The notes below the pieces were generated by a model that did no database searches, was not told the DNA's origin, and worked only from the letters and a program-made list of their open reading frames with translations. Positions 40,899 to 48,109 of a stretch of DNA of 48,109 nucleotides are shown here, piece after piece (the first letter of the stretch is position 1; each line of letters starts with the position of its first letter). Both the position numbers and the translations under genes were made by a program. The stretch comes from Treponema sp. (GTDB lineage: Bacteria > Spirochaetota > Spirochaetia > Treponematales > Treponemataceae): NCBI GenBank assembly GCA_017381365.1, contig JAFOCI010000091.1:1-48109 (forward strand), read 5' to 3'.

Positions 40899-41753
40899 TT
40901 ACATAACCTTCCTTATAAAATCTGCACATTCTGCTGCGTTAAGGCAAATGCGGTCTTCTTTTGTGTATGAATCTGGAACAAGGCCTTCTTCTGCCATTCT
41001 GCTTGTAAGGGTGAGGACTCTTGGACAGTTGATTCCGGCTTCTTCCATTTCTTTCTGATGGGTAAGAGTACTGCGGATTTCTCCGTAGTGGATGAGTGTT
41101 CCTTTTTCAAGAACGATGAGTTTTTTTACGTATTCGCAGAGCAGCATGATTTTCTGTTCTGCAACAACAATTGTGATGCCTTTTTCTTTGTTCAGTTTTT
41201 GCAATAGCTTAAAAATCTGAACGCTGGAAGCTGGATCAAGTTCTCCTGTAGGTTCATCAAGGACAAGAATGTCTGGCTCCAGAGCTAAAATTGCAGCAAT
41301 GGCAACTTTCTGTTTTTGTCCGCCGCTTAAAGTAGAGATTTCGCGATGCCTTAATTCCTGAATTTCAAGCGCTTCCAATGCGGCTGTTATGCGCTGTTCA
41401 ATCTGGTCCTTTGGAATTCCAAAATTTTCAAGGCCAAAAAGAATTTCATCTTCTACAAAAAAGCTTACAAGCTGACTGTCTACATCCTGAAATACGGAGC
41501 CGACTTTAAGTGCAAGTTTTCCTGGTTCAATGTCAAAGGTATCTGTTCCTTGAATTTTTACGCTGCCGTAAAAATCGCCAGTGTAATGATGGGGAATCAA
41601 ACCGTTTATGCAGGAGCAAAGAGTTGTTTTTCCCGCCCCAGATTCGACGATTAATCCAACAAAATCACCTTTTTCAATTGTCAAAGAAACATTTTCCAAT
41701 GCGTTTTTCTTTGAACCTGAATACTTAAAAGTCAGTTCTTTAATTTCAATCAT
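40899..41753 (-). CDS. ecfA1: ECF transporter ATPase EcfA1 with an altered nucleotide site
   Basis: A 284-residue ABC ATPase. The signature LSGGQKQKVAIAAI and Walker B ILVLDEPTGELDP are intact. Two key positions differ. Walker A reads VESGAGKTT (36-44), with valine instead of the first glycine, and the switch region VVAEQKIML has glutamine (200) where the histidine normally stands. The site completed by this Walker A is thus probably weak or inactive, as in asymmetric ABC dimers. The Q-loop is VFQDVDSQLV. It follows ecfS by 2 nt in the operon. The rest of the fold is normal for CbiO/EcfA. Confidence 0.88.
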   Translation of the reverse strand: MIEIKELTFKYSGSKKNALENVSLTIEKGDFVGLIVESGAGKTTLCSCINGLIPHHYTGDFYGSVKIQGTDTFDIEPGKLALKVGSVFQDVDSQLVSFFVEDEILFGLENFGIPKDQIEQRITAALEALEIQELRHREISTLSGGQKQKVAIAAILALEPDILVLDEPTGELDPASSVQIFKLLQKLNKEKGITIVVAEQKIMLLCEYVKKLIVLEKGTLIHYGEIRSTLTHQKEMEEAGINCPRVLTLTSRMAEEGLVPDSYTKEDRICLNAAECADFIRKVM

Positions 41754-41755
41754 TT

Positions 41756-42328
41756 TTATTCCTGATTAGTTTCTTCGTCTGAACTGTTGTCTTTTTTCAA
41801 AACTTTGAGCAGCGGAAAGTACAAAAGACTTACGATTACTGCGTTCAAAGTTGCTGTGCCTAAAACAATTGGTACATATGCAAACATAGCAGAAGGATTA
41901 GATTTAATAAATACGAAAAGCAGAACTGTGTAAAGACCGCCAGAAACAACTGTTGAAACAAAAGTGTTTACTGCAACCATTGGAATTACCACTTTTTTAT
42001 TTTTTAATGGAATGAAAATCATCAATCCCATACAAAGAGCACCAGCAAATTCAGAAGCGAGGTTCAAGTAAGGTGTTCCAGGGAAGAACTGACAGATGGC
42101 GCCTGCCAAGAGACCAATAATCACACTGTAATAAACTTTTGGACGAATCAAAATAATTGCCATACAGTACATGGCAATGATGAAGTTAGGTTTCATTCCA
42201 AAGAAATTGATGAAAGTTCCAACAAAGAACTTTAAAACTGCGCCAGCTGCAAGAAGAACAGCTGTGAGCAAAAGGTCCTGCAAAGAAAGACCGCTTTTTT
42301 CCTGTGTATTAAGTACTCGCTTTTCCAT
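41756..42328 (-). CDS. ECF substrate-binding subunit, TrpP (tryptophan)-like
   Basis: A 190-residue membrane protein with six helices and short loops, the size of an ECF S subunit. The stretch INFFGMKPNFIIAMYCMAIILIRPKVYYSVIIGLLAGAICQFFPGTPYLN closely follows the pattern I recall for Bacillus TrpP (GMKPD...LFPR...IGI..GI....FP.GQ.PN), the putative tryptophan transporter. I therefore infer tryptophan or a related aromatic as substrate. It leads the ecf operon from a promoter sandwiched by two palindromic operators. The ribosome site is AGGAG. An indolepyruvate oxidoreductase and an aryl-CoA ligase next door agree with an aromatic substrate. Confidence 0.8.
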   Translation of the reverse strand: MEKRVLNTQEKSGLSLQDLLLTAVLLAAGAVLKFFVGTFINFFGMKPNFIIAMYCMAIILIRPKVYYSVIIGLLAGAICQFFPGTPYLNLASEFAGALCMGLMIFIPLKNKKVVIPMVAVNTFVSTVVSGGLYTVLLFVFIKSNPSAMFAYVPIVLGTATLNAVIVSLLYFPLLKVLKKDNSSDEETNQE

Positions 42329-42350
42329 AAAAACTCCTGTTATTATCTGT

Positions 42351-42368
42351 GTTACTATTTATAGTAAC
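42351..42368. promoter_or_regulatory. Operator copy 1 (GTTACTAT-TT-ATAGTAAC) at the ecfS promoter
   Basis: A perfect palindrome with 8-bp arms and a 2-bp centre. It starts right after the -10 of the leftward ecfS promoter, covering the transcription start, an ideal repressor position. Confidence 0.75.
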
Positions 42369-42397
42369 AATATATCATTGGTTTTTGTTACTGTCAA
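42369..42397 (-). promoter_or_regulatory. Promoter of the ecf operon
   Basis: On the minus strand a perfect -35, TTGACA (42397-42392), and TATATT (42374-42369) are spaced by exactly 17 bp. The -35 lies inside operator copy 2 and the -10 abuts operator copy 1. Confidence 0.8.
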
Positions 42398-42404
42398 TAG
42401 TAAC
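42387..42404. promoter_or_regulatory. Operator copy 2 (GTTACTGT-CA-ATAGTAAC) at the ecfS -35
   Basis: The same palindrome with one changed base in the left arm. Its centre is 36 bp from that of copy 1, and it covers the -35 of the ecf promoter. It also lies about 90 bp upstream of the divergent EAL gene. Confidence 0.7.
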
Positions 42405-42491
42405 AAAAACTTTTTCTTTTATTTTCTGAGATATGTAATAAAATATATTATTGTAAAAACAGCAATTTTGTTTTTTACCAGGGGTTACTGA

Positions 42492-44153
42492 ATGTTTATA
42501 TCATTAAGAAAAAATCTTATGCTTGTTCTATGTACTTTTGTAAATCTAATGCTAATTCTGCTTATGTTTTATATTGGCAGGGTTGTGCAGGTAATTCATT
42601 TTACAAATGGTTATTCTTTTCCGGTTTCAAGCTTTCAGGGAACTATTCAGGCGATTATCTCTCTTATTTGTTTTCTGATGGTATTAATTGATTACAAAAA
42701 AGGCAGAACAATTGCTTACTGTCTTCTATTTATTCTGCTTGTTCATAATGTTATTGCAATGGCTGTTACTCATATACTGACTGCTATTCCTGGAATTATG
42801 ACATCTTTTGTTTCTTTGTTTACAGTTACGCTGCTTTCAAAATTCTATAGAAAGGAAGCAGAAAACAGTATTTCTGATTATGTAACAGGTCTTTTTAACC
42901 GCAGAAAATTTGTAACAGATGCAGAAATCTATGTTTCTGGAAAAACACCATTTTATCTTGCAAATGTGGCAGTCCGGGATTTTGCAAAGATTGTTGATTC
43001 TTATGGTCTTAAAGCTGGCGATTATGTTTTAAAGGTTATTGCAGAAAGAATCAGCGGACGTCTGGAAAAAACAGACATAGTTTATAGAATTGCCGGGTCA
43101 AATTTTGCCATTCTTTTTTATGGTCAGAAAAATCCTTTAGATATAATAGAAGAATTGGTGAATGCTGTAAAAGAAGAGATTTTAATTCCAAGGCAGTTTT
43201 CTGCTTCTGGAAAAACGGTTTCCAGTTGTTATCCTGTTTTGGCCTGTGGAATTTCAAAATATACAGGTATGGAAGAAGATTATATTACTGTTTTCAATCA
43301 GTCGGATTTGGCGCTTACGCAGGCAAGAAAGTCATCTTCGCAAAATATTATTGTTTATGATGATAAAATGCAGAAGGAACAGGACAATCAGCTGGAAGCC
43401 GAAAAACTGATTCTTGAAAGCATTAAAAATGATTATTTTTATCTGGTTTATCAGCCGCAGTATGAAATTTCTAATAAAAAATTACGCGGCTTTGAAACAC
43501 TTATTCGCTGCAAAAAACCGGATGGCACAATTGTCAGTCCTGGGTTTTATATTCCTGTGGCAGAAAGATCAAATCTCATTCTTGAAATTGATGATTACGT
43601 GTTAAAGCGTGCCATGACGGAATTTAAACCGATTCTTGATCAGCTGACAAAAAAGGTCACAATTTCTGTAAATGTTTCGGCAAAAAATATTTCAAAGGAA
43701 AATTTTGCAGAAAAGATTGAAACACTTATTTCAGAAACGGAATTTCCTTCTGAATGTCTTGAAATTGAAATAACGGAATATTCTCTTGCGGAATCAATGG
43801 AAAACACAATCCGTAACATTAAGCAGCTTAGGGCAATGGGAGTGCAGATTGCGCTTGATGATTTTGGAACCGGCTATACATCAATTGCTCAGCTTATGAA
43901 TCTGCCAATCAATCTTCTTAAAATCGATAAAAGTCTTATTGATGATATAGAAGAAAATCAGCGCAATCGGGATCTTGTTGATTCTGTAATTTACATGGGG
44001 CACATTATGAATTGCGAAGTAATTTCAGAGGGCGTAGAAACAGAAAATCAGCTTAAACTGCTGAACGAACATAACTGCGATTTTGTGCAGGGTTATGTAT
44101 GGGGTAAACCTATGGCTTATGATGATGCTATTGCGTTGTCAAAAACGATTTGA
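42492..44153 (+). CDS. Membrane c-di-GMP phosphodiesterase (degenerate GGDEF, intact EAL)
   Basis: A 553-residue protein. Four membrane helices fill residues 10-115 as a likely sensor. A GGDEF domain follows (DYVTGLFNRRKFVTDAEIY) whose active-site motif has decayed to AGSNF (201-205), so it should not make c-di-GMP. The EAL domain looks active: FETLIR (E335), VSAKNIS, EIEITEYSLAE, LDDFGTGYTSIAQL, LKIDKSLI, ISEGVETENQL and FVQGYVWGKPM. It would hydrolyse c-di-GMP at the membrane, affecting motility or attachment. AGGGG lies about 7 nt before the ATG. It sits between two aromatic-regulon promoters, and the paaK -35 overlaps its stop codon. What the sensor detects is unknown. Confidence 0.9.
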   Translation: MFISLRKNLMLVLCTFVNLMLILLMFYIGRVVQVIHFTNGYSFPVSSFQGTIQAIISLICFLMVLIDYKKGRTIAYCLLFILLVHNVIAMAVTHILTAIPGIMTSFVSLFTVTLLSKFYRKEAENSISDYVTGLFNRRKFVTDAEIYVSGKTPFYLANVAVRDFAKIVDSYGLKAGDYVLKVIAERISGRLEKTDIVYRIAGSNFAILFYGQKNPLDIIEELVNAVKEEILIPRQFSASGKTVSSCYPVLACGISKYTGMEEDYITVFNQSDLALTQARKSSSQNIIVYDDKMQKEQDNQLEAEKLILESIKNDYFYLVYQPQYEISNKKLRGFETLIRCKKPDGTIVSPGFYIPVAERSNLILEIDDYVLKRAMTEFKPILDQLTKKVTISVNVSAKNISKENFAEKIETLISETEFPSECLEIEITEYSLAESMENTIRNIKQLRAMGVQIALDDFGTGYTSIAQLMNLPINLLKIDKSLIDDIEENQRNRDLVDSVIYMGHIMNCEVISEGVETENQLKLLNEHNCDFVQGYVWGKPMAYDDAIALSKTI

Positions 44154-44188
44154 CAATCATGTTTTCTGGCATTACTATGAATAGTAAC
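44150..44188 (+). promoter_or_regulatory. paaK: paaK promoter with operator copy 3
   Basis: TTGACA (44150-44155) and TACTAT (44173-44178) are spaced by exactly 17 bp. The -10 is itself the left arm of ATTACTAT-GA-ATAGTAAC (44171-44188), the same palindrome as at the ecf promoter with the outermost base changed. A protein bound to it would cover the -10. The -35 overlaps the stop codon of the EAL gene. Confidence 0.8.
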
Positions 44189-44209
44189 ATTTTTTTAAGG
44201 ATATTTTAA

Positions 44210-45454
44210 ATGAACTTAACAGAAAAACAACTTGAACAGATTCGCGCCCAGATTAAGAGAGTTAAGGCTTGCGGAAATCCTTTTTATACAGAACGTTTTA
44301 AGGATGTTAATCCTGATGACATTAAGGACCAGGAATCTTTTGAACGTCTTGTTCCATTTTGCACAAAGCAGGATTTAAGAGATGCTTATCCACTGGGACT
44401 TGCTGCAGTTCCAGAAGAAGAAATTGTACGTATTCATTCGTCTTCAGGAACTACTGGAGCACCTGTAATTGTTCCATATACACAAAAAGATGTTGATGAC
44501 TGGGCTACAATGTTTGCCCGCTGTTATGAACTTGCAGGCATTACTAAAAAGGACCGAATTCAGATTACTCCTGGCTACGGTTTGTGGACTGCTGGTATTG
44601 GTTTTCAGGCCGGTTGTGAAAAGCTTGGTGCAATGGCAGTTCCAATGGGACCTGGTAATACAGAAAAACAGCTTCAGTTTATGCAGGATTTAAAATCTAC
44701 TGTAATCTGCGCAACTTCTTCGTATGCTTTGCTGCTTGCAGAACAGGTTGAAGCTCGTGGAATCAAAAATAACATTCATCTTAAAAAAGGTGTAATTGGT
44801 TCAGAGCGCTGGGGTGAAAAAATGCGTGAGCGTATTCAGAGTATCCTTGGTATTGAACTTTATGATATTTACGGACTTACAGAATGTTACGGTCCAGGAA
44901 TTGGTGTAAACTGTGACAAATCTGATAAAGGAATGCACATTTTTGATGATTTTATTTACGTTGAAATTCTTGATCCAGAAACTGGCAAACCTGTTCCAGA
45001 AGGACAGATTGGCGAAATCACATTGACAACTCTTGTAAAGGAAGGCGCACCTTTGTTCCGTTTTAGAACACACGACCTTGCTGCCTTTGTAACAGAAAAA
45101 TGTCCTTGTGGCCGTTCTTATCCTCGTATTACACAGATTCTTGGACGCAGCGATGACATGGTTAAAGTAAAGGGAAACATTATTTTCCCTTCAACTTTGG
45201 AAGATGTTATAAAGTCTGTTCCTGGTACTTCTTCTGAATATCGTGCAAAAATTGAGCATGAAGACGGTAAAGACAAAATGACCGTTTACGTTGAAGTTGA
45301 AATGGGCGTTGACCGTGTTGAAGTTGAGCTTGGCATTAAATACGTATTCAAACAGAAGTATAACATGACTCCAGAAGTTGTGGTTGTTGGAATAGGTGAA
45401 CTTCCACGTTCAGAAAAAAAGACAAAACGTATTGAAGATTTGCGTTTTGAATAA
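44210..45454 (+). CDS. paaK: Phenylacetate-CoA ligase-type aryl-CoA ligase
   Basis: A 414-residue AMP-forming ligase of the PaaK family. The AMP/phosphate loop is IHSSSGTTGAPVIVPYT (about residues 84-100). DIYGLTECYGPGIG is the adenine-binding region, and FRTHDLAAF and ILGRSDDMVKVKGNIIFPS carry the hinge and catalytic parts. It activates phenylacetate, indoleacetate or similar acids to CoA thioesters. In some anaerobes PaaK homologues work with IorAB to build aromatic amino acids from aryl acids by reductive carboxylation. AAGGATA precedes the ATG. The promoter is overlapped by the same operator as the TrpP-like ECF operon, which ties it to aromatic amino acid supply. Confidence 0.9.
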   Translation: MNLTEKQLEQIRAQIKRVKACGNPFYTERFKDVNPDDIKDQESFERLVPFCTKQDLRDAYPLGLAAVPEEEIVRIHSSSGTTGAPVIVPYTQKDVDDWATMFARCYELAGITKKDRIQITPGYGLWTAGIGFQAGCEKLGAMAVPMGPGNTEKQLQFMQDLKSTVICATSSYALLLAEQVEARGIKNNIHLKKGVIGSERWGEKMRERIQSILGIELYDIYGLTECYGPGIGVNCDKSDKGMHIFDDFIYVEILDPETGKPVPEGQIGEITLTTLVKEGAPLFRFRTHDLAAFVTEKCPCGRSYPRITQILGRSDDMVKVKGNIIFPSTLEDVIKSVPGTSSEYRAKIEHEDGKDKMTVYVEVEMGVDRVEVELGIKYVFKQKYNMTPEVVVVGIGELPRSEKKTKRIEDLRFE

Positions 45455-45459
45455 AATTA

Positions 45460-45500
45460 AAAGCGGTAAAGCTAAGTAGTTAGGTTTACCGCTTTTTTTT
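45460..45500. terminator. Bidirectional terminator between paaK and psd
   Basis: AAAGCGGTAAA (45460-45470) and TTTACCGCTTT (45485-45495) form a perfect 11-bp stem, followed by T-runs on the plus strand (nine T) and a shorter one on the minus strand. The right arm contains the last codons and stop of the leftward psd gene. Confidence 0.85.
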
Positions 45501-46316
45501 TCCAATAAATTCACCGGCTTTTACACGGATTTCTTCTGAGTTTCCGGCGATTTTTAATATTTCTGGCAAAAGTTCAATCTTGTCTTCTTCAAAAATTAAG
45601 ACGATTGTTGAACCATGTAAATCAAAATAGCCTTTTTCATCACCTTTTTTGAAAGTATAGTTTTCGTTGTGATTGCAAATCCCGCCAACACTGAATGCTC
45701 CAATTTCAACTTGAGCGACTGTTCCAAAATTTTCTGTTTTTAGCAAAGTCCAGGAACGACGATTTTTTGTGTAGACTTTAAAATTTTCGCAGGCTGCAGG
45801 CTGAACGCTGTATAATGAACCTTCAATGTAATGATTTTCTGTCTGAAAGCCGTCATCTATATAATGGTAACGGTGATAATCTGTTGCGCACAATCGAAAA
45901 ACAAGGCACAGTCCGTTTTTAAATGTATTCAGCAATTCAGAATCAGAGGTTTCAAAAAAGTCAGACAGAGAATAATCAAAGCCTTTTATATGAAAAGTGG
46001 AATTTGTTTTAATTGAATATACGCTAAGCAAACTGTCGCATGGACTTATAAGATGCGTTTTTTCTGAATCGAATGAAATTTCTTTGCGGCGTGTAAAAAA
46101 ATCGTTGAATGATAAATATTTCTGACCTTCAAATTCGGACATATCAATTTCATTCTTTTTTATGAATCGTGAAATCATAAAGTGAGAAAGTGGAGACCGC
46201 AGAAAAAATCCGATTAACTTTGGAATTCTTATGAATAAAATAAATTCCAAAAGGATTTTTCCGATTTTTGTAGAGCAGAGAAATTCTACTGATTTATCAT
46301 TCTTTGATTCGTTCAC
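45486..46316 (-). CDS. psd: Phosphatidylserine decarboxylase
   Basis: A 276-residue pyruvoyl-dependent decarboxylase that makes phosphatidylethanolamine at the membrane. Landmarks are SFNDFFTRR (about 69-77), SPCDS (91-95), TDYHRYHY (145-152) with the catalytic histidine, and FDLHGSTIVL near the C-terminus. There, self-cleavage between G235 and S236 creates the pyruvoyl group; HGST replaces the commoner LGST. The start is a GTG at 46316, with only a weak GGTAA ahead of it, and the next in-frame ATG would remove conserved sequence. It follows pssA by 12 nt, so the two successive steps of PE synthesis share a transcript. Confidence 0.92.
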   Translation of the reverse strand: MNESKNDKSVEFLCSTKIGKILLEFILFIRIPKLIGFFLRSPLSHFMISRFIKKNEIDMSEFEGQKYLSFNDFFTRRKEISFDSEKTHLISPCDSLLSVYSIKTNSTFHIKGFDYSLSDFFETSDSELLNTFKNGLCLVFRLCATDYHRYHYIDDGFQTENHYIEGSLYSVQPAACENFKVYTKNRRSWTLLKTENFGTVAQVEIGAFSVGGICNHNENYTFKKGDEKGYFDLHGSTIVLIFEEDKIELLPEILKIAGNSEEIRVKAGEFIGKKKR

Positions 46317-46328
46317 AATGGTTACCGA

Positions 46329-47123
46329 TTAATCTCCCGAAATCAGCGATTTTAAATCAACTGTATCAGTATCATTTTTTACAGAATCCTGAATTACAGC
46401 ATGATTTTCAAACATTACAGAAGATTCGTTATGTTTTGTTGGAACATAATATGCTTTGCCTAACAAAAGCATTACGAATTCCAAAAGGCCAATTACAATT
46501 AAAATTAGTTTTCCCAAAAATGCAGGTTTAGGCATTTTAAACGGAGTAATAAAAAGAATTCCCATTAAAAGCAGCAATCCTAAACATGGAAGAATAGGAG
46601 GTCTTGCAGTTCCTGTGAAATAAGAACCAATAAATACTGTTGGCAGAACAATTGCAACACTTGTTACAGGAAGTCCTCTGTATTCGTGGCGTTTATCTGT
46701 TGTCTGTGACTGGCGCTGCATTTCATCAACATTAAAGTAAGAAAGTCGAATTAGCGCACTTAACAGGTAAAGTGCACAGATACAGATTGCTATTCTGGCC
46801 TGAATTGGATGTTCAATAGGATATTGTACGTCGCCAATGGCTAATTTGTAGACAATCAATGATGGAAATATTCCATAACTGATTATATCTGCCATGGAAT
46901 CAATCTGAATGCCAAATAATTTTTCAGAATCAGAACGGTTTTTCTTTGTAGAAGCAACTTTTCCGTCAAACATATCCATGATTCCTGCAATCATAAGACA
47001 AAGCAGAGCCAGCACAAAACTTCTGTCTGAATTTGAAAAAACAAAATGAATGCCTGCAAAAGAAAATAACATTCCAATATAAGTTAAAATTACTGTATAA
47101 TTATATACACCAAGCAAGCTCAT
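46329..47123 (-). CDS. pssA: CDP-diacylglycerol-serine O-phosphatidyltransferase
   Basis: A 264-residue CDP-alcohol phosphatidyltransferase with about eight membrane helices. The active-site motif is MDMFDGKVASTKKNRSDSEKLFGIQIDSMADIISYG, holding the DGxxA...GxxxDxxxD acidic residues that bind the metal and CDP-diacylglycerol. It condenses CDP-diacylglycerol with serine to phosphatidylserine, which Psd next door decarboxylates. I start at the ATG at 47123 (MSLLGVYNYT), with GGGAGG close upstream. A TTG at 47168 would overlap the preceding gene and lacks a site. The C-terminal 30 residues are polar and cytoplasmic. Confidence 0.92.
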   Translation of the reverse strand: MSLLGVYNYTVILTYIGMLFSFAGIHFVFSNSDRSFVLALLCLMIAGIMDMFDGKVASTKKNRSDSEKLFGIQIDSMADIISYGIFPSLIVYKLAIGDVQYPIEHPIQARIAICICALYLLSALIRLSYFNVDEMQRQSQTTDKRHEYRGLPVTSVAIVLPTVFIGSYFTGTARPPILPCLGLLLLMGILFITPFKMPKPAFLGKLILIVIGLLEFVMLLLGKAYYVPTKHNESSVMFENHAVIQDSVKNDTDTVDLKSLISGD

Positions 47124-47145
47124 TATGCCTCCCAAAAATATTACT

Positions 47146-47799
47146 TTATGAATTAAAAATTGTGCCAAATATCAATCCGTAAACAATGATAGTCCAGGGT
47201 TTTGAAGTAAGGATTATCAAGGCAAACTTACTGAATTTAATATCGGTTATTCCTGCAAAATAGCAAAGAAAATCGTCTGGAGAAACAGGTATTAAAAGTG
47301 CTAACCACAAAAAAAGCGGGAAATTTTTTGATTTTTTGTTCATCCAATGCATACATCTTTCATAGCGTTTTTTGGAAAATATTTGTCTTATTATTCTATT
47401 ACCAAATTTTCGTGAAAGCCAGAAGGCAATGAAAGAACCTAAACAAATTCCTATGTAGTTACATATAATTCCTGTAACAGTTCCAAAAAGAGTTGGTCCT
47501 ACAACATAACCTAAAGTTCCAGGTATAAAAGCGTATATCACCTTAAAGCATTGAAAAGTTGCTAAGGCAAAAGGACCAAGTACATTGTATGAATTGATAT
47601 ATTCCTGAAAAGTTTCAAGATTGCTGAATTTGCCGTTCTTATATTCATGGAAGAAGAAAATTCCACCTGAAACAAAAGCAATCATAAACAGAATTATGAA
47701 AATTCGTTTTAAAAGAGAAGTTTTTTGTTCAATAATTTCTACTGCCTGTTCCTGAATTTTATTTTGCATAATGATTACTTGTATAGTACAAATTATCAT
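47146..47799 (-). CDS. TVP38/TMEM64 (VTT/DedA-like) membrane protein
   Basis: A 217-residue membrane protein. One helix (RIFIILFMIAFVSGGIFFF) is followed by the VTT domain: FKVIYAFIPGTLGYVVGPTLFGTVTGIICNYIGICLGSFIAFWLSRKFG and LALLIPVSPDDFLCYFAGI carry the typical glycine/proline re-entrant pattern and FGxxxG-like motifs. Relatives move or flip phospholipids, which suits its place 22 nt before pssA and psd. The start is uncertain: the ATG at 47799 has a weak AGAAG ahead of it, and the ATG at 47769 would shorten it by ten residues. Confidence 0.8.
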   Translation of the reverse strand: MIICTIQVIIMQNKIQEQAVEIIEQKTSLLKRIFIILFMIAFVSGGIFFFHEYKNGKFSNLETFQEYINSYNVLGPFALATFQCFKVIYAFIPGTLGYVVGPTLFGTVTGIICNYIGICLGSFIAFWLSRKFGNRIIRQIFSKKRYERCMHWMNKKSKNFPLFLWLALLIPVSPDDFLCYFAGITDIKFSKFALIILTSKPWTIIVYGLIFGTIFNS

Positions 47800-47997
47800 A
47801 TTTCTTCTATTTTAGTCCAATGAATTTAATGAATGTATCTAAATTTTGTTTTGATGGAAAAAAGGTTGAGTTTTATATTTTCTTTATTTGCAAGGTTATT
47901 CATTAAAAAAATGATATAAACTACAAAATTTTAATATTTGATTAAAAAAAAGTGATGTTATGATGATTTTAGAAAAATCTTAGAGGAAATCAGGAGT
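47800..47997. other. AT-rich upstream region without a gene
   Basis: Very AT-rich DNA upstream of the leftward VTT gene. On the minus strand TAAAAT ends nine bases before the ATG at 47799 and could be its -10. No open frame of note is seen on either strand. Confidence 0.4.
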
Positions 47998-48097
47998 GTA
48001 AGATAAAACCGCTAAAATAGCGCGGCTTTATCTTACCTTAAGTTTGCGTTGCAAACTTATTATTGAACTGCTGTTCCTCATTACATTACGGAACAGC
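47998..48097. other. Three consecutive hairpins, possible structured RNA or leader
   Basis: GTAAGATAAA-A-CCGC (47998-48012) pairs with GCGCGG-C-TTTATCTTAC (48020-48036). TAAGTTTGC (48039-48047) pairs with GCAAACTTA (48051-48059). GCTGTTCC (48070-48077) pairs with GGAACAGC (48090-48097). Three clean stems within 100 bases, in otherwise AT-rich DNA, suggest a folded RNA or a chain of repeat elements. AGGA (about 47979) and CAGGAG (47991) precede the first stem. The window ends 12 bases later, so what follows is unknown. Confidence 0.4.
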
Positions 48098-48109
48098 GTA
48101 AAAAGTCAA

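Noticed and set aside
40897..40929. Earlier ATG for EcfA2
   Set aside because: It would overlap EcfA1 by 31 nt, while the ATG at 40896 has GGAAGG upstream and a 2-nt gap.
47124..47168. Earlier TTG start for pssA
   Set aside because: It overlaps the upstream membrane gene, while the ATG at 47123 has a strong GGGAGG site.

Overview
The window looks like a chromosome segment of a low-GC, host-associated anaerobe, most likely a Treponema-type spirochaete of gut or rumen. The grounds are the base composition, a Treponema-style lipoprotein signal on UrtA, a two-domain DUF4469/HU-like protein, ferredoxin-linked 2-oxoacid metabolism, and dispersed palindromic repeats. A clostridial origin is not excluded. 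No rRNA, tRNA, CRISPR array or intact insertion sequence was seen.

Layout. 1-3.8 kb: a truncated flavin reductase-like gene, then a leftward pair made of a TPR protein and a Ser/Thr kinase. 4.06-21.1 kb: a complete type 1 BREX phage-defence operon, brxA-brxB-brxC-[AlbA_2/HATPase regulator-like gene]-pglX-[RloC-like AAA_13 ATPase]-pglZ-brxL. It carries two extra genes in the two usual insertion positions. 21.2-22.7 kb: an XRE regulator with its own promoter and a perfect 16-bp palindromic operator, two possible small ORFs and a DUF4469 DNA-binding protein. 22.8-24.7 kb: the wreck of a GPH/MelB-type transporter, an ABM monooxygenase, an MgtC-like protein and an unknown protein. 25.1-30.9 kb: a leftward urtABCDE urea-type ABC operon with two small membrane proteins at its end and a terminator hairpin in the urtA leader. 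31.2-34.9 kb: an AEC transporter, then uracil permease and a long uracil phosphoribosyltransferase. 35.3-36.6 kb: a MATE exporter. 36.7-45.5 kb: an aromatic-acid block with indolepyruvate:ferredoxin oxidoreductase (iorA, iorB), an ECF transporter whose S subunit resembles TrpP, a membrane EAL phosphodiesterase and a phenylacetate-CoA ligase. 45.5-47.8 kb: phosphatidylserine decarboxylase, phosphatidylserine synthase and a VTT/TVP38 membrane protein. The last 300 bases hold three consecutive hairpins.

How the parts work together. The BREX genes form one closely spaced operon (overlaps or gaps of at most about 25 nt, except before pglX). The gap before pglX holds a perfect 20-bp inverted repeat, each arm being two tandem copies of a 10-mer, which looks like an operator controlling the methyltransferase separately. 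PglX looks mosaic: an AT-rich central recognition region lies between two small palindromic repeats that are read in frame. In the aromatic block, three copies of TTACTAT-NN-ATAGTAA sit directly on the promoters of the TrpP-like ECF operon and of paaK. This suggests one repressor, plausibly tryptophan-responsive, controlling both aromatic amino acid uptake and aryl-acid activation.

Other structure. Several genes (kinase, mgtC, the 140-aa unknown, iorA) have a TATAAT-like -10 box ending only 6-8 nt before the ATG and no Shine-Dalgarno sequence, so they may be leaderless. A GC-rich repeat of about 77 bp occurs between urtA and urtB and between iorA and iorB. A 75-nt copy lies in frame inside iorA, where it adds exactly 25 codons.
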